A DNA stretch of 64,000 nt, from NCBI RefSeq assembly GCF_020539505.1, contig NZ_JACDXW010000003.1:1-64000 (forward strand), in the 5' to 3' direction. Made by a program: the position numbers and the translations under genes. The first letter of the stretch is position 1; each line of letters opens with the position of its first letter. Below, piece after piece: positions 33,899 to 43,130 of the stretch. The notes beneath the pieces are model-generated. The model was not told the DNA's origin, did not search any database, and worked only from the letters and a program-made list of their open reading frames with translations. This DNA comes from Mesopusillimonas faecipullorum. Its GTDB lineage: Bacteria > Pseudomonadota > Gammaproteobacteria > Burkholderiales > Burkholderiaceae_B.

Positions 33899-35848
33899 AT
33901 GGAACGCAGGGAATTTAATAAACGTCTGGGCATGTTTGCCCTTATCACGGCAACCGGCACCACACTTGCCGCATGCGGTAGCGATAGCAGCGACAACAAC
34001 ACTACGCCGGAGCCGACCCCCACACCGACTCCCCTGTCCCCTTTACCCGAGAAACGCTTCCGCGATAATCGCCTCGTGCTTAGCGAGCCTATGTTGCAAC
34101 ACCCCACCGCAGATAGCGTGCGTGTGGTGTGGTTCACCGAGTTTCTGGGTGCCGCGCATAGTGTGCGCTTTGGGGAACAACTGGATCGCCAGGTAGAAGC
34201 CAGCACAACCAAGCTGAGCCGCATGTACGAAGATGCTTCGTCTTCGGTATCCGGTCGCATCTACGCGGGCGTTACCGAACGCGACATCTGGCGCCACGAA
34301 GCCCTTGTGACCGGCCTGCAAGCTGGTCAACGTATACGCTACGTGGCCATCAGCAGCGATGGCAGCGAAGACCTGCGCAGTGACGACTACACGCTGCAGC
34401 CTCTGCCGCAAGCCGGCCAACGCACTCGCCTGTTGCTGACCTCAGACTTGCAGTTGAAGAAGATGGCTGCCGCCAACTACGAACGCGTGGCAGAAACCTT
34501 GGCCCCCATTGATGGTGTGCTGTTTGCGGGCGACCTAGTGAACGTGCCCAATCGCGCTTCAGAATGGTTCGACAACGGTAAGCAAAACGAGCCGCCGTTC
34601 TTTGCCGCGCTGCAAGGCACGATGAATAAATGGCAAGACACCTCTACCTATACCGGCGGTGCCTTGCTACAGAACGCGTGGATTTTCCCCATTCTGGGCA
34701 ACCACGAGTACTCTGGCCGCTGGCTGCCAGAACAGAACAATCTGAACGCGATCTTCAACGATCCGCAGCCCAAATGGCTGGCCGAAATTCAATACGAAAA
34801 ACTGGCTGCCCAGGTGAACCCCAGCAACGATCCTAAGATCAAGGCTCAGTGGATACAGGACAACTCGTTTGAGACCATCTCTTACGAAGAAATCTTTACG
34901 CTGCCCGAAGGCCCGGAGGGCGAACGCTATTATGCCCAGCGCATAGGCGACGTGTTTCTGATCGCCATGGACGGCAACCGCATCTGGCGCGGTTGGGGCG
35001 CCAACACCAAAGGCAAGTTCAGCGAAGACGTCAATAGCGTCAATGACCTGTCGAAATGGGGGTTCGGCGACTTTCAGTTCTGGCCCTTTGCCAAAGGTTC
35101 GCGCCAATATGAATGGCTGCAAGAGGTGCTGGCCAGCGAAGCCTTCAAAACTGCCAAGTACAAAATCACCATGGTTCACCAGTCGGTGTTCGGCTTGGGC
35201 GACAACGCCACACCCGTCATGTCGCAAACCCAGGCTAGCTTTGAATACGAAGATAGCGCCGGTACTTTGCGCACCATGGGGCCCTTCGCTTTCCCGATTG
35301 CTGCAGAGACATGGCGCCAGCAGATTCAGCCGGTGATAGACGAAGGCCGCATGCGCTATGTGAAGTACGACTACCCGCTGAACCAAGATCTATGGAAAAC
35401 AGATATTGAGCCGCTGCTGGTGGATGCCGGCGTACAACTGGTGCACGTGGGTCACTCGCACTTGTGGTGCCGCAGCCAAGTTGGCAATATGCACTACATC
35501 GAAACCTCCAACGTCGGTAATAGCTACGGCGGATACATTGAAGAGCTGACGCCCCGACGCAGTGCGGCCCCGACAACGGAGCAGACGGCCAACCTGACTT
35601 CTTTTAGCTGGAACCCCGACGACTACCCACGCGAAGGCGATCCGCATGACCGCCCCATGGCCATGCCTTCGCTACGTAACCCCATGGCAGAATTGGCTAA
35701 CTCGCCCGCTGTGCCCTTCTTGGCCAGCAACGACATCACCGCCTATTCTGTGTTTGATTCTTCAACAGGCTTCGTAACCAGCTACGCCTTCGATACCCGC
35801 TACCCTGGCCGCGACCCGATCAAGTTCGACGAGTTCAAGCTGAGCTAA
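33899..35848 (+). CDS. Tat-exported metallophosphoesterase lipoprotein (purple acid phosphatase-like)
   Basis: This is a 649-residue secreted phosphatase-type protein. The N-terminus has a twin-arginine R-R-E-F motif and ends in a lipobox L-A-A-C with Cys26, so it is probably Tat-exported and lipid-anchored. A Ser/Asp/Pro/Thr linker is followed by a fibronectin-like domain (about 55-160) as in purple acid phosphatases. The calcineurin-type domain then has metal-ligand motifs S-D-L-Q near 182, G-D-L-V-N near 205, G-N-H-E near 265, M-V-H-Q-S near 424 and G-H-S-H near 520. Substrate unknown: phosphomonoester, phosphodiester or nucleotide. A Pho-box-like promoter lies upstream, so a role in scavenging phosphate is a fair inference. 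It is longer than most of the family because of insertions. Confidence 0.9.
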   Translation: MERREFNKRLGMFALITATGTTLAACGSDSSDNNTTPEPTPTPTPLSPLPEKRFRDNRLVLSEPMLQHPTADSVRVVWFTEFLGAAHSVRFGEQLDRQVEASTTKLSRMYEDASSSVSGRIYAGVTERDIWRHEALVTGLQAGQRIRYVAISSDGSEDLRSDDYTLQPLPQAGQRTRLLLTSDLQLKKMAAANYERVAETLAPIDGVLFAGDLVNVPNRASEWFDNGKQNEPPFFAALQGTMNKWQDTSTYTGGALLQNAWIFPILGNHEYSGRWLPEQNNLNAIFNDPQPKWLAEIQYEKLAAQVNPSNDPKIKAQWIQDNSFETISYEEIFTLPEGPEGERYYAQRIGDVFLIAMDGNRIWRGWGANTKGKFSEDVNSVNDLSKWGFGDFQFWPFAKGSRQYEWLQEVLASEAFKTAKYKITMVHQSVFGLGDNATPVMSQTQASFEYEDSAGTLRTMGPFAFPIAAETWRQQIQPVIDEGRMRYVKYDYPLNQDLWKTDIEPLLVDAGVQLVHVGHSHLWCRSQVGNMHYIETSNVGNSYGGYIEELTPRRSAAPTTEQTANLTSFSWNPDDYPREGDPHDRPMAMPSLRNPMAELANSPAVPFLASNDITAYSVFDSSTGFVTSYAFDTRYPGRDPIKFDEFKLS

Positions 35849-35853
35849 GCAAA

Positions 35854-35896
35854 GGGCTTTAAGCCCATGCTTCGGGGCGGCCAGCCGGCTGCCCCG
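35854..35896. terminator. Tandem hairpins after the metallophosphoesterase gene
   Basis: A 13-base palindrome (GGGCTT-T-AAGCCC, 35854-35866) is followed by CGGGGC..GCCCCG (35873-35896) with an inner G-G-C-C/G-G-C-T pairing. There is no T tract. It lies just after the stop codon and may end transcription. Confidence 0.5.
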
Positions 35897-35993
35897 GCCC
35901 AAGCAGCAGAAGTAAAGCCGACGCTACGCACAAGCAGATCATAGTCTCCCAACCCTCATATTGATGGGCCAGGCGATAACACGCCGCCTGTTT

Positions 35994-36462
35994 TCATCCC
36001 CACAAAGCAGACATCTCGTCGGCAAAGTTGCGAAGTAAGCTTTCACACCCTGCTTCCTGGGCATGACGAACCGCCGAGCACATCAACAAGTACCCCCAGA
36101 ACTCAGAAAACCGCCATTCACGCCGAATTTCCCGAGCAGGCACCCGTACCTCCTCGAAAGGAAAATCTATCGTTGCATAAGCACTGTCGACCAGTGCTCT
36201 TTCCGGTAGCCAATACGGACCGATTTCATCTCGATAAAACGTCTGGAATCGCTTGTTAAGGTCGGGCTCTAGCTGAAGAACCCCATAGCTGATCAGCGCC
36301 GTCAGTTGACCATTCCCGCATCCCACATCGACGGCCAACTGTTTAGGTGCGACTAAGTCAGCAAGGTCAGCCGCCAGTTGGGGGGATACTCGGGACGGAA
36401 ACGTGCATAGGCTCGCCCTCCCTGATCAAACCAATTGCGTGCAACACTATTTTATTCGTCAT
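35994..36462 (-). pseudogene. Class I SAM-dependent methyltransferase pseudogene
   Basis: The minus strand first encodes a typical N-terminus in two frames. A segment F-D-Q-G-G-R-A-Y-A-R-F-R-P-E-Y-P-P ends at a CCCCCC run, then a different frame continues P-Q-L-A-A-D-L-A-D-L-V into the SAM-binding motif V-D-V-G-C-G-N-G-Q-L-T. The sequence then jumps directly to the C-terminal part (I-G-P-Y-W-L-P-E-R and following, ending W-G). About a hundred residues of the Rossmann fold, present in intact relatives, are missing. So the gene carries a frameshift at a homopolymer, a large internal deletion and a doubtful start near 36462. The remaining frame (35994-36338) would make 114 residues and no active enzyme. 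It lies next to an IS remnant, in a decaying region. Confidence 0.8.
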
Positions 36463-36639
36463 AGACACCATAGTTTACAGAGGATGCCGCTCGTCTGTGA
36501 CACAACCGGCGTCCCTCGGGTTTTCAAGCAGGATGGAAAATATTCGGGGCGCTTTCGGCCAGTTTGAGCAACTCATCTACCGTTACACGCACTTTCGGTT
36601 GCAAATTCCGTGCCTTTTAGCTCAGGCGCGGTACTCCAT

Positions 36640-37125
36640 TTCTCGTGGCGTATGCCAGCGCCGGGCTTGTGCGCTGATGGAAGTTTCCCGGTCTGGTTTG
36701 TATTACAGGCTGAGAATACCGATGAAGGACGAGCCATTGGTTTAGGCCATGCAACGCCTGTCAGGATAATACCCGCGTTTCGGGTCGCGCCGTATTCGCA
36801 TTTTTCTAGGATGGGAAGGCATCCAGGTAGGCAAGGAGTGCTGCACTCGTCTGCAGTGTGTGGCAGGGCTGCAAGTGCCTGCCGACGAGCAGAAACAGTG
36901 TCTGGTGCTACGACTTCGTCTTCGACGCTTGCGCCAATGGTCAGACACTGAAGTGTCTGACAGTCGTCGATGAATACACGCGGGAATGCCTGGCCATAGA
37001 CGTCGCTGGCAGCATCCGGGCCAAGCGCGTCATCGACGTACTCAGCCGCCCATGGTGCGCCAAGCTACCTGCGCAGCGATAACGTACTAAATGCAAGTGC
37101 CTGGTCAGCGAAGAGACAACAGCAA
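36640..37125 (+). mobile_element. IS3-family transposase remnant (OrfB fragment)
   Basis: Fragments of an IS3-type integrase-like transposase are spread over three frames. First comes M-E-V-S-R-S-G-L-Y-Y-R-L with two in-frame stops (a TAG near 36745, and a TAA about 20 bases later), continuing Y-P-R-F-G-S-R-R-I-R-I-F-L. From about 36890 another frame gives the catalytic-core strand Y-D-F-V-F-D (first Asp of DDE) and C-L-T-V-V-D-E-Y-T-R-E-C-L-A-I-D-V-A-G-S-I-R. A third frame near 37058 reads H-G-A-P-S-Y-L-R-S-D-N (second DDE Asp). The rest of the element and OrfA are missing, and inverted ends were not found. It is inactive. Confidence 0.8.
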
Positions 37126-37430
37126 TCCTGGCGCTGCTAAAAAGGCAGCACTACGGTTAAAAGAGCGTTAAACACCTTCCAGCAGATTCCGCTTCGATTG
37201 GGCAGGTCAGCTAACCATGGTAGAAACAAGATCCTGACGATATTCGCAGGTCTTCACTGTACTTAAAACAGCTTGAGGCCCAGCGGAAGGTCCGAGCATT
37301 ATCTACGAGGTCAGTGATACGGCCCTGCCCGGGACAAATTTCACGTGAGTTGACCTAAATTCCACTTAGGTTGAATTTCGACACTCAGTGGCAATCGACA
37401 TCAAAAAATGTAACAGCACCTCCCCCCCAC
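37126..37430. other. Gene-free stretch between the IS remnant and groES
   Basis: These 305 bases hold no open frame with protein-like composition. A GTGAGTTGACCTAAATTCC segment near 37347-37365 looks like the end of a mobile element, but I could not assign it. It is probably leftover insertion debris up to the groES promoter. Confidence 0.4.
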
Positions 37431-37458
37431 TTGAACTCTGCGGTTTCATCCCTATAAT
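37431..37458 (+). promoter_or_regulatory. Sigma-70 promoter of groES-groEL
   Basis: TTGAAC (37431-37436) and TATAAT (37453-37458) are separated by 16 bases, a strong housekeeping promoter. The last base of the -10 box is also the first base of the CIRCE operator, so HrcA can block RNA polymerase directly. Confidence 0.85.
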
Positions 37459-37484
37459 TAGCACTCGATGGGGTTGAGTGCTAA
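37458..37484 (+). promoter_or_regulatory. CIRCE operator (HrcA binding site)
   Basis: TTAGCACTC-N9-GAGTGCTAA is an exact copy of the canonical CIRCE element. HrcA binds it to repress groESL until heat shock occupies GroEL. It implies that a hrcA gene exists elsewhere in this genome; none is in the window. Confidence 0.97.
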
Positions 37485-37546
37485 CAGCCTGCCCCACTAC
37501 TTACGAACATCAATTGCCCATCTTCTTTCGAAACAGGAGTTGCTAA

Positions 37547-37834
37547 ATGGCACTACGTCCCCTGCACGATCGCGTAATCGTCAAACGTCTGGACAACGAG
37601 CGCACGACCGCCTCGGGTATCGTCATCCCTGAAAGCGCCACCGAAAAACCCGATCAAGGCGAAATCATCGCTGTTGGTCCTGGCAAGCGCGCCGAAGACG
37701 GCAAGCTCGCCCCCCTGGACGTCAAGGTTGGCGACAAAGTGCTGTTCGGCAAATATGCCGGCCAGACCGTCAAAGTAGACGGCGAAGAAGTCCTCGTGAT
37801 CCGCGAAGACGAAATTCTCGCCGTCGTCCTGTAA
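37547..37834 (+). CDS. groES: Co-chaperonin GroES
   Basis: GroES is the 10-kDa lid of the GroEL folding chamber. The 95-residue protein starts [14 protein letters not shown] and has the mobile loop about residues 17-32 ([11 protein letters not shown]), through which it binds GroEL, then the beta-hairpin roof. Length and sequence are standard. The AACAGGAG ribosome site precedes the ATG at 37547. It lies 62 bases after the CIRCE operator and 38 bases before groEL, in one heat-shock operon. Confidence 0.99.
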   Translation: MALRPLHDRVIVKRLDNERTTASGIVIPESATEKPDQGEIIAVGPGKRAEDGKLAPLDVKVGDKVLFGKYAGQTVKVDGEEVLVIREDEILAVVL

Positions 37835-37854
37835 GACACTCGTCCACGAACTGA

Positions 37855-39519
<1,665 letters not shown>

Positions 39520-39539
39520 GCCCACGCTCCCTTCCTGCC

Positions 39540-39595
39540 AGACCGGCACTGACGTAGCCCCCTTGCCTGCAAGGGGCTACCCTCAGCGCCGGTCT
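39540..39595. repeat. Long hairpin after groEL
   Basis: AGACCGGC (39540-39547) pairs with GCCGGTCT (39588-39595). Inside, GTAGCCCC and GGGGCTAC with CTTG/CAAG form a second stem with one bulged base. Together this makes a long stem-loop between the groEL stop and the terminator, likely to protect the mRNA 3' end or assist termination. Confidence 0.65.
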
Positions 39596-39608
39596 TACCG
39601 GAAAAACA

Positions 39609-39649
39609 AAAAAGCTCGACCCTGGTATTGCACCGAGGTCGAGCTTTTT
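39609..39649. terminator. Bidirectional intrinsic terminator between groEL and LysR gene
   Basis: AAAAAGCTCGACC and GGTCGAGCTTTTT form a perfect 13-bp stem with a 15-base loop. The stem carries A5 on one side and T5 on the other, so it works for groEL (plus) and for the convergent LysR gene (minus). Confidence 0.92.
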
Positions 39650-39662
39650 GCTTTTGGCTCTT

Positions 39663-40595
39663 TTAATTGGCTGCGAAACTCGATGAGGTGAATGCGCCGG
39701 AAAAGGCCTCGTAAATAGCGCTGCGCAACCATTGGTTGGCCGCGTCTTCGTGATAGCGAGCATGCCAATGCTGCTTCAGCTGAAACTGAGGGGGAGCGAT
39801 GGGCAAGGCTAGCATCTTGAGAAAGCCCAAACGCAAAAGCGACAGCGCACACGATTGCGGCACGGTAGCGATAAGGTCGGTATCAAGCAGCAGATGAGGG
39901 ATGCTCATGAAATGCGGGATAACCAGCTTCACGTTGCGCTGCAGGCCGTGCCGTTCTACAAAGGCATCGAACATTTCGTGGCTACGCCCTTCGGCACGCA
40001 CGACCAGATGCTCGCTTGCTTCAAACTGGGCCAGGCTGAGACCTTTGGCCAGCGGATGGTTGGTTCTCATCAAGCAAACGAATGAATCTTCGTATAGTTT
40101 CTGCTGGTAGAAATTGGCCTGAACGACGTCTGGGTAATAACCCACAGCCAGATCTACCTCGCCCGCTTCCAGTGCTTTACCGACATCAAGGTGTGACAAA
40201 GAAACTGTTCGGATGGAAGCCAACGGCGCCACGCGCCTTAAGTGCTCAACGAGCTTGGGCAAAAAGACGATCTCACCAATATCCGACATACACAACGTAA
40301 AGCTTCGCTGAGTTGTCAGGGGGTTGAAGGCCTCGTTGTGGAACACATCGTTGTCCAGTACATACAAAACTTGACGTATGGCTTCTGCCATCTTGTCGGC
40401 GCGTGGCGTGGGTTCCATGCCCTGTGTCGTACGTACAAAGAGCGGATCATTGACCTGAGCACGTAATTTATTCAAGGCAAAGCTTACGCTGGGCTGGCTG
40501 AGCCCCAACTGCACGCCAGTGTTTGTGACATGCCCCGTACGCATCATGGTGTCGAAGACACGTAGCGTAGTGATGTCTATAGATCCATTATTCAT
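39663..40595 (-). CDS. LysR-family transcriptional regulator
   Basis: This is a 310-residue LysR regulator. The winged helix covers about residues 6-65 (I-T-T-L-R-V-F-D start; G-L-S-Q-P-S-V-S-F-A-L-N-K-L recognition helix), and the effector domain about 95-300. It is of the NahR/NodD/LinR-like subgroup with the R-A-D-K-M segment, often responsive to aromatic inducers. It is divergent from the Rieske oxygenase gene at 40693 and shares a 97-base intergenic region with it that holds an inverted repeat (40603-40626), so it most likely activates that oxygenase. The inducer is unknown. Confidence 0.9.
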   Translation of the reverse strand: MNNGSIDITTLRVFDTMMRTGHVTNTGVQLGLSQPSVSFALNKLRAQVNDPLFVRTTQGMEPTPRADKMAEAIRQVLYVLDNDVFHNEAFNPLTTQRSFTLCMSDIGEIVFLPKLVEHLRRVAPLASIRTVSLSHLDVGKALEAGEVDLAVGYYPDVVQANFYQQKLYEDSFVCLMRTNHPLAKGLSLAQFEASEHLVVRAEGRSHEMFDAFVERHGLQRNVKLVIPHFMSIPHLLLDTDLIATVPQSCALSLLRLGFLKMLALPIAPPQFQLKQHWHARYHEDAANQWLRSAIYEAFSGAFTSSSFAAN

Positions 40596-40602
40596 TTTTT
40601 AG

Positions 40603-40626
40603 ATCAAAACAATAATTTTATTTGAT
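40603..40626. promoter_or_regulatory. Inverted repeat, candidate LysR operator
   Basis: ATCAAA and TTTGAT are separated by 12 bases with AT-rich partial symmetry inside (AAAA/TTTT). The repeat lies 8 bases upstream of the LysR start codon and 67 bases ahead of the divergent Rieske gene, a usual spot for a LysR binding site (T-N11-A-type dyad). Confidence 0.55.
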
Positions 40627-40692
40627 TGCCAGATAGTATCGCCAAAATGCACACTGGCTGCACGTCATCGCCACTTTCCCATGGAGAAAAGT

Positions 40693-41730
40693 ATGTTCAT
40701 ACGCAACACGTGGTACGTCGCAGCCTGGGCCAAAGACATCGTCGATCAGCCCACGGCACGCCGTATCTGTAATGAGCCCATCGTTTTGTTCCGCAACAAG
40801 CAAGGCCTGGTCGGCGCACTAGAAGATAAGTGCCCGCATCGAGGGGCACCGCTTTCCAAAGGCGTCGTCACCGAAACCGGCATTGAGTGCGGCTACCACG
40901 GCATGGTCATGGACTGTTCCGGTGCCTGTGTTCATATTCCTGGACAAGAACGTATTCCCACCAGTGCCCGCGTACGGAGTTACCCCGTCGTCGAAAAAGA
41001 CGAATTTATCTGGCTTTGGATAGGTGACGCTGAAAAAGCCGACCCAAGCACCATCGTTGACTACCCCTTCAACAACGACTATCAGAACTGGCCGCATAAA
41101 CTGGGCTACTACCACATCAAGGCCGATTACAAATTATTGGTCGACAACTTGATGGATCTGACACATTTAGGCTATGTACACAAAACCACCATTGGTGGTG
41201 ACCCAAACACGCACGTCAATGCGCACATGAAAACCCTCGCTACCCCCCGAGGCGTCAAGATAGTGCGGCACATGCCTAACTGCATGCCGCCTCCCACCTA
41301 TGCCGCAGCCGTCTCTTTCGAGGGACGTGTCGATCGCTGGCAGGAGTTCGAGTTCGTGCCTCCCGGCCACGTGATTCAATGGAGCGGTGCGGTCGATACG
41401 GGCCAAGACGCGCTGGAGCATCCGGAAGCCAGGCAAGGCGGCTTTGCCTTGCGCGTTTTTCATACTGCCACCCCGGAAACAGAAAGTAGCTGCCACTACT
41501 TCTGGTCTATCGCCAACGGCTATCGGCAGAATGACCCCAGCGCTACCGAACACCTCTACCAAGATGTCTCCACAGCCTTCCGCGAAGATCAGGACATGAT
41601 AGAGGCGCAACAGCTTCGTCTTGACGAACTGGGCGAAGAAGACCTGGTATCCATCGTTCATGACAGCGGACGGATTCAGATGCGCAGAGCGATTAATGCC
41701 TTGATCGCCGATACCCAGGCGTCAGTCTAA
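40693..41730 (+). CDS. Rieske non-heme iron oxygenase, alpha subunit (VanA-like)
   Basis: This 345-residue oxygenase is of the vanillate O-demethylase type. The start ATG 40693 (M-F-I-R-N-T-W) is better than 40681, because GGAGAAAAGT provides a ribosome site between them. Rieske ligands are C-P-H (about 46-48) and C-G-Y-H (about 65-68). The catalytic iron site is D-N-L-M-D-L-T-H-L-G-Y-V-H (about 144-156). It would hydroxylate or demethylate an aromatic acid, using electrons from a reductase that is not encoded here. It is divergent from a LysR gene and converges with a solute-binding-protein gene, the same partners as in cluster 1. The substrate is unknown; vanillate is one possibility. Confidence 0.9.
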   Translation: MFIRNTWYVAAWAKDIVDQPTARRICNEPIVLFRNKQGLVGALEDKCPHRGAPLSKGVVTETGIECGYHGMVMDCSGACVHIPGQERIPTSARVRSYPVVEKDEFIWLWIGDAEKADPSTIVDYPFNNDYQNWPHKLGYYHIKADYKLLVDNLMDLTHLGYVHKTTIGGDPNTHVNAHMKTLATPRGVKIVRHMPNCMPPPTYAAAVSFEGRVDRWQEFEFVPPGHVIQWSGAVDTGQDALEHPEARQGGFALRVFHTATPETESSCHYFWSIANGYRQNDPSATEHLYQDVSTAFREDQDMIEAQQLRLDELGEEDLVSIVHDSGRIQMRRAINALIADTQASV

Positions 41731-41742
41731 GCGTACCAAAGC

Positions 41743-41783
41743 AAAACGAGCAGGCTACTTCTATCAGCAGCCTGCTCGTTTTT
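41743..41783. terminator. Bidirectional intrinsic terminator between Rieske and binding-protein genes
   Basis: AAAACGAGCAGGCT (41743-41756) and AGCCTGCTCGTTTT (41769-41782) form a 14-bp perfect stem with a 12-base loop. T-runs on both strands make it bidirectional between the two convergent genes. Confidence 0.92.
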
Positions 41784-41796
41784 GTGCTTAAAACGC

Positions 41797-42993
41797 TTAC
41801 ATCGCTTGGGCCTGACCCGTTACGTCGCCATCGCCCTTAACCTCGGGAAAGCGTGCAAACTCCACGTTTTTGAGTTGACCGCCCACACGCTCGACACGAC
41901 GGATGTATTCCGTTTGTACGACGTCGCGGGTTTCGGGGTCGATAAGCACAGGGCCGCGTGGACTATTAATGGTCATACCTTTCAATATTGCCATGGCCTT
42001 GTCGCCGTCTATTTCCCCGTTCAAAGCCTTGCTCACCTGGAAGATGGCATCCATGCCGTCGTAGCCGCCTACTGTCATGAAGTTGGCCTGGCCCGCATCG
42101 GGGTTCACCTCGGCAAAGGCCTTGAGGAACTTCTCGTTCTCGGGAGAATTATGATCGACCGAGTAATGGAAAGCCGTGATGACCCCCAAGACCTCATCAC
42201 CCATGGAAGGCAACACATGATCATCCGTCACGTCGCCGGGGCCTATGACTTTAATCCCTAAGTCAGCCAAACCTCGTGACTGGTAATTCTTCATGAAGCC
42301 TATGCTTTGCTCGCCTGCTGGCACGAAAACAAAAACAGCGTCAGGCTTGATGTCTCTGATTCTCTGTATAAATGGCCCGAAATCTGGGCTGTTCAAGGGC
42401 GTGCGGATGGATTCCACCACTTCGCCCCCGCCACGGGTATAGGTCTTTTTAAATGCGGCTTCGGCATCTAAGCCAGGGCCATAGTCGGCCACCAGGGTCA
42501 CGACTTTTTTGATGCCTTCATTGGCTGCCCACTGGCCTATGACTCCAGACCCCTGGGCAGTGGCAAGCGACACACGCGCAATGTATTGCGACTTATCAAC
42601 GATGGAAAGGGTTGCCGCATTCATGATGATCAGCGGTGTTTTAGAGCGCTCGGCTATTGGCGCGGATGCCAAAGCTTCGGGTGTCAGCCCATAACCGGCC
42701 AAGAAATCGACTTGGTCGCGATTGACCAGTTCTTGCGAAAGCCTACGAGCAATCTCGGGTCCTGCACCGCCGGTGTCGCGACGAATAATCTCAATTTTTT
42801 TGCCCGCGACCTCATCACCATTCAAGTGAAAGTAGGCCTTGATACCGGCATACATTTGCGCTCCATACTGAGCAAAAGGCCCGGAGAATGGTGCGACCAG
42901 CCCAACCTTGATGGTTTCTCCTGCACCTGCCAGGCCAGCAAAGCCAAGCAGTGAAGCCGCTGAGACAGCTGTAATCAGTTTACGTAAGAGCAT
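41797..42993 (-). CDS. Periplasmic solute-binding protein, branched-chain amino acid/aromatic type
   Basis: This 398-residue exported binding protein has the LivJ-like fold. The correct start is the ATG at 42993, with AGGAG ribosome site; the frame's upstream extension lacks a signal. The signal peptide covers about residues 1-24 (A-G-A-G), and the mature part opens E-T-I-K-V-G-L-V-A-P-F-S-G-P-F-A. It has two lobes with G-G-Y-D-G-M-D-A in the second. No ABC permease or ATPase genes are nearby. With the Rieske oxygenase it repeats the partner set of cluster 1. The ligand is likely an aromatic compound (inference). The gene converges with the Rieske gene and is on the same strand as the LysR gene upstream. 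Confidence 0.9.
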   Translation of the reverse strand: MLLRKLITAVSAASLLGFAGLAGAGETIKVGLVAPFSGPFAQYGAQMYAGIKAYFHLNGDEVAGKKIEIIRRDTGGAGPEIARRLSQELVNRDQVDFLAGYGLTPEALASAPIAERSKTPLIIMNAATLSIVDKSQYIARVSLATAQGSGVIGQWAANEGIKKVVTLVADYGPGLDAEAAFKKTYTRGGGEVVESIRTPLNSPDFGPFIQRIRDIKPDAVFVFVPAGEQSIGFMKNYQSRGLADLGIKVIGPGDVTDDHVLPSMGDEVLGVITAFHYSVDHNSPENEKFLKAFAEVNPDAGQANFMTVGGYDGMDAIFQVSKALNGEIDGDKAMAILKGMTINSPRGPVLIDPETRDVVQTEYIRRVERVGGQLKNVEFARFPEVKGDGDVTGQAQAM

Positions 42994-43130
42994 GAGGAAG
43001 TCTCCTTTTAATAATGAAATCCTGGCCGCTGATGAACCTAGACCTTCCATTAGAAGACTTAGATTTCCATAAGGGAAATTTAAATAGCTTATCAATTAAG
43101 AAGTTTTTAATATGGATTACCTGCTTAGGC

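Noticed and set aside
42994..43095. Longer N-terminus for the second binding protein
   Set aside because: The extra 34 residues would bury the signal peptide; the ATG at 42993 has a proper AGGAG ribosome site.
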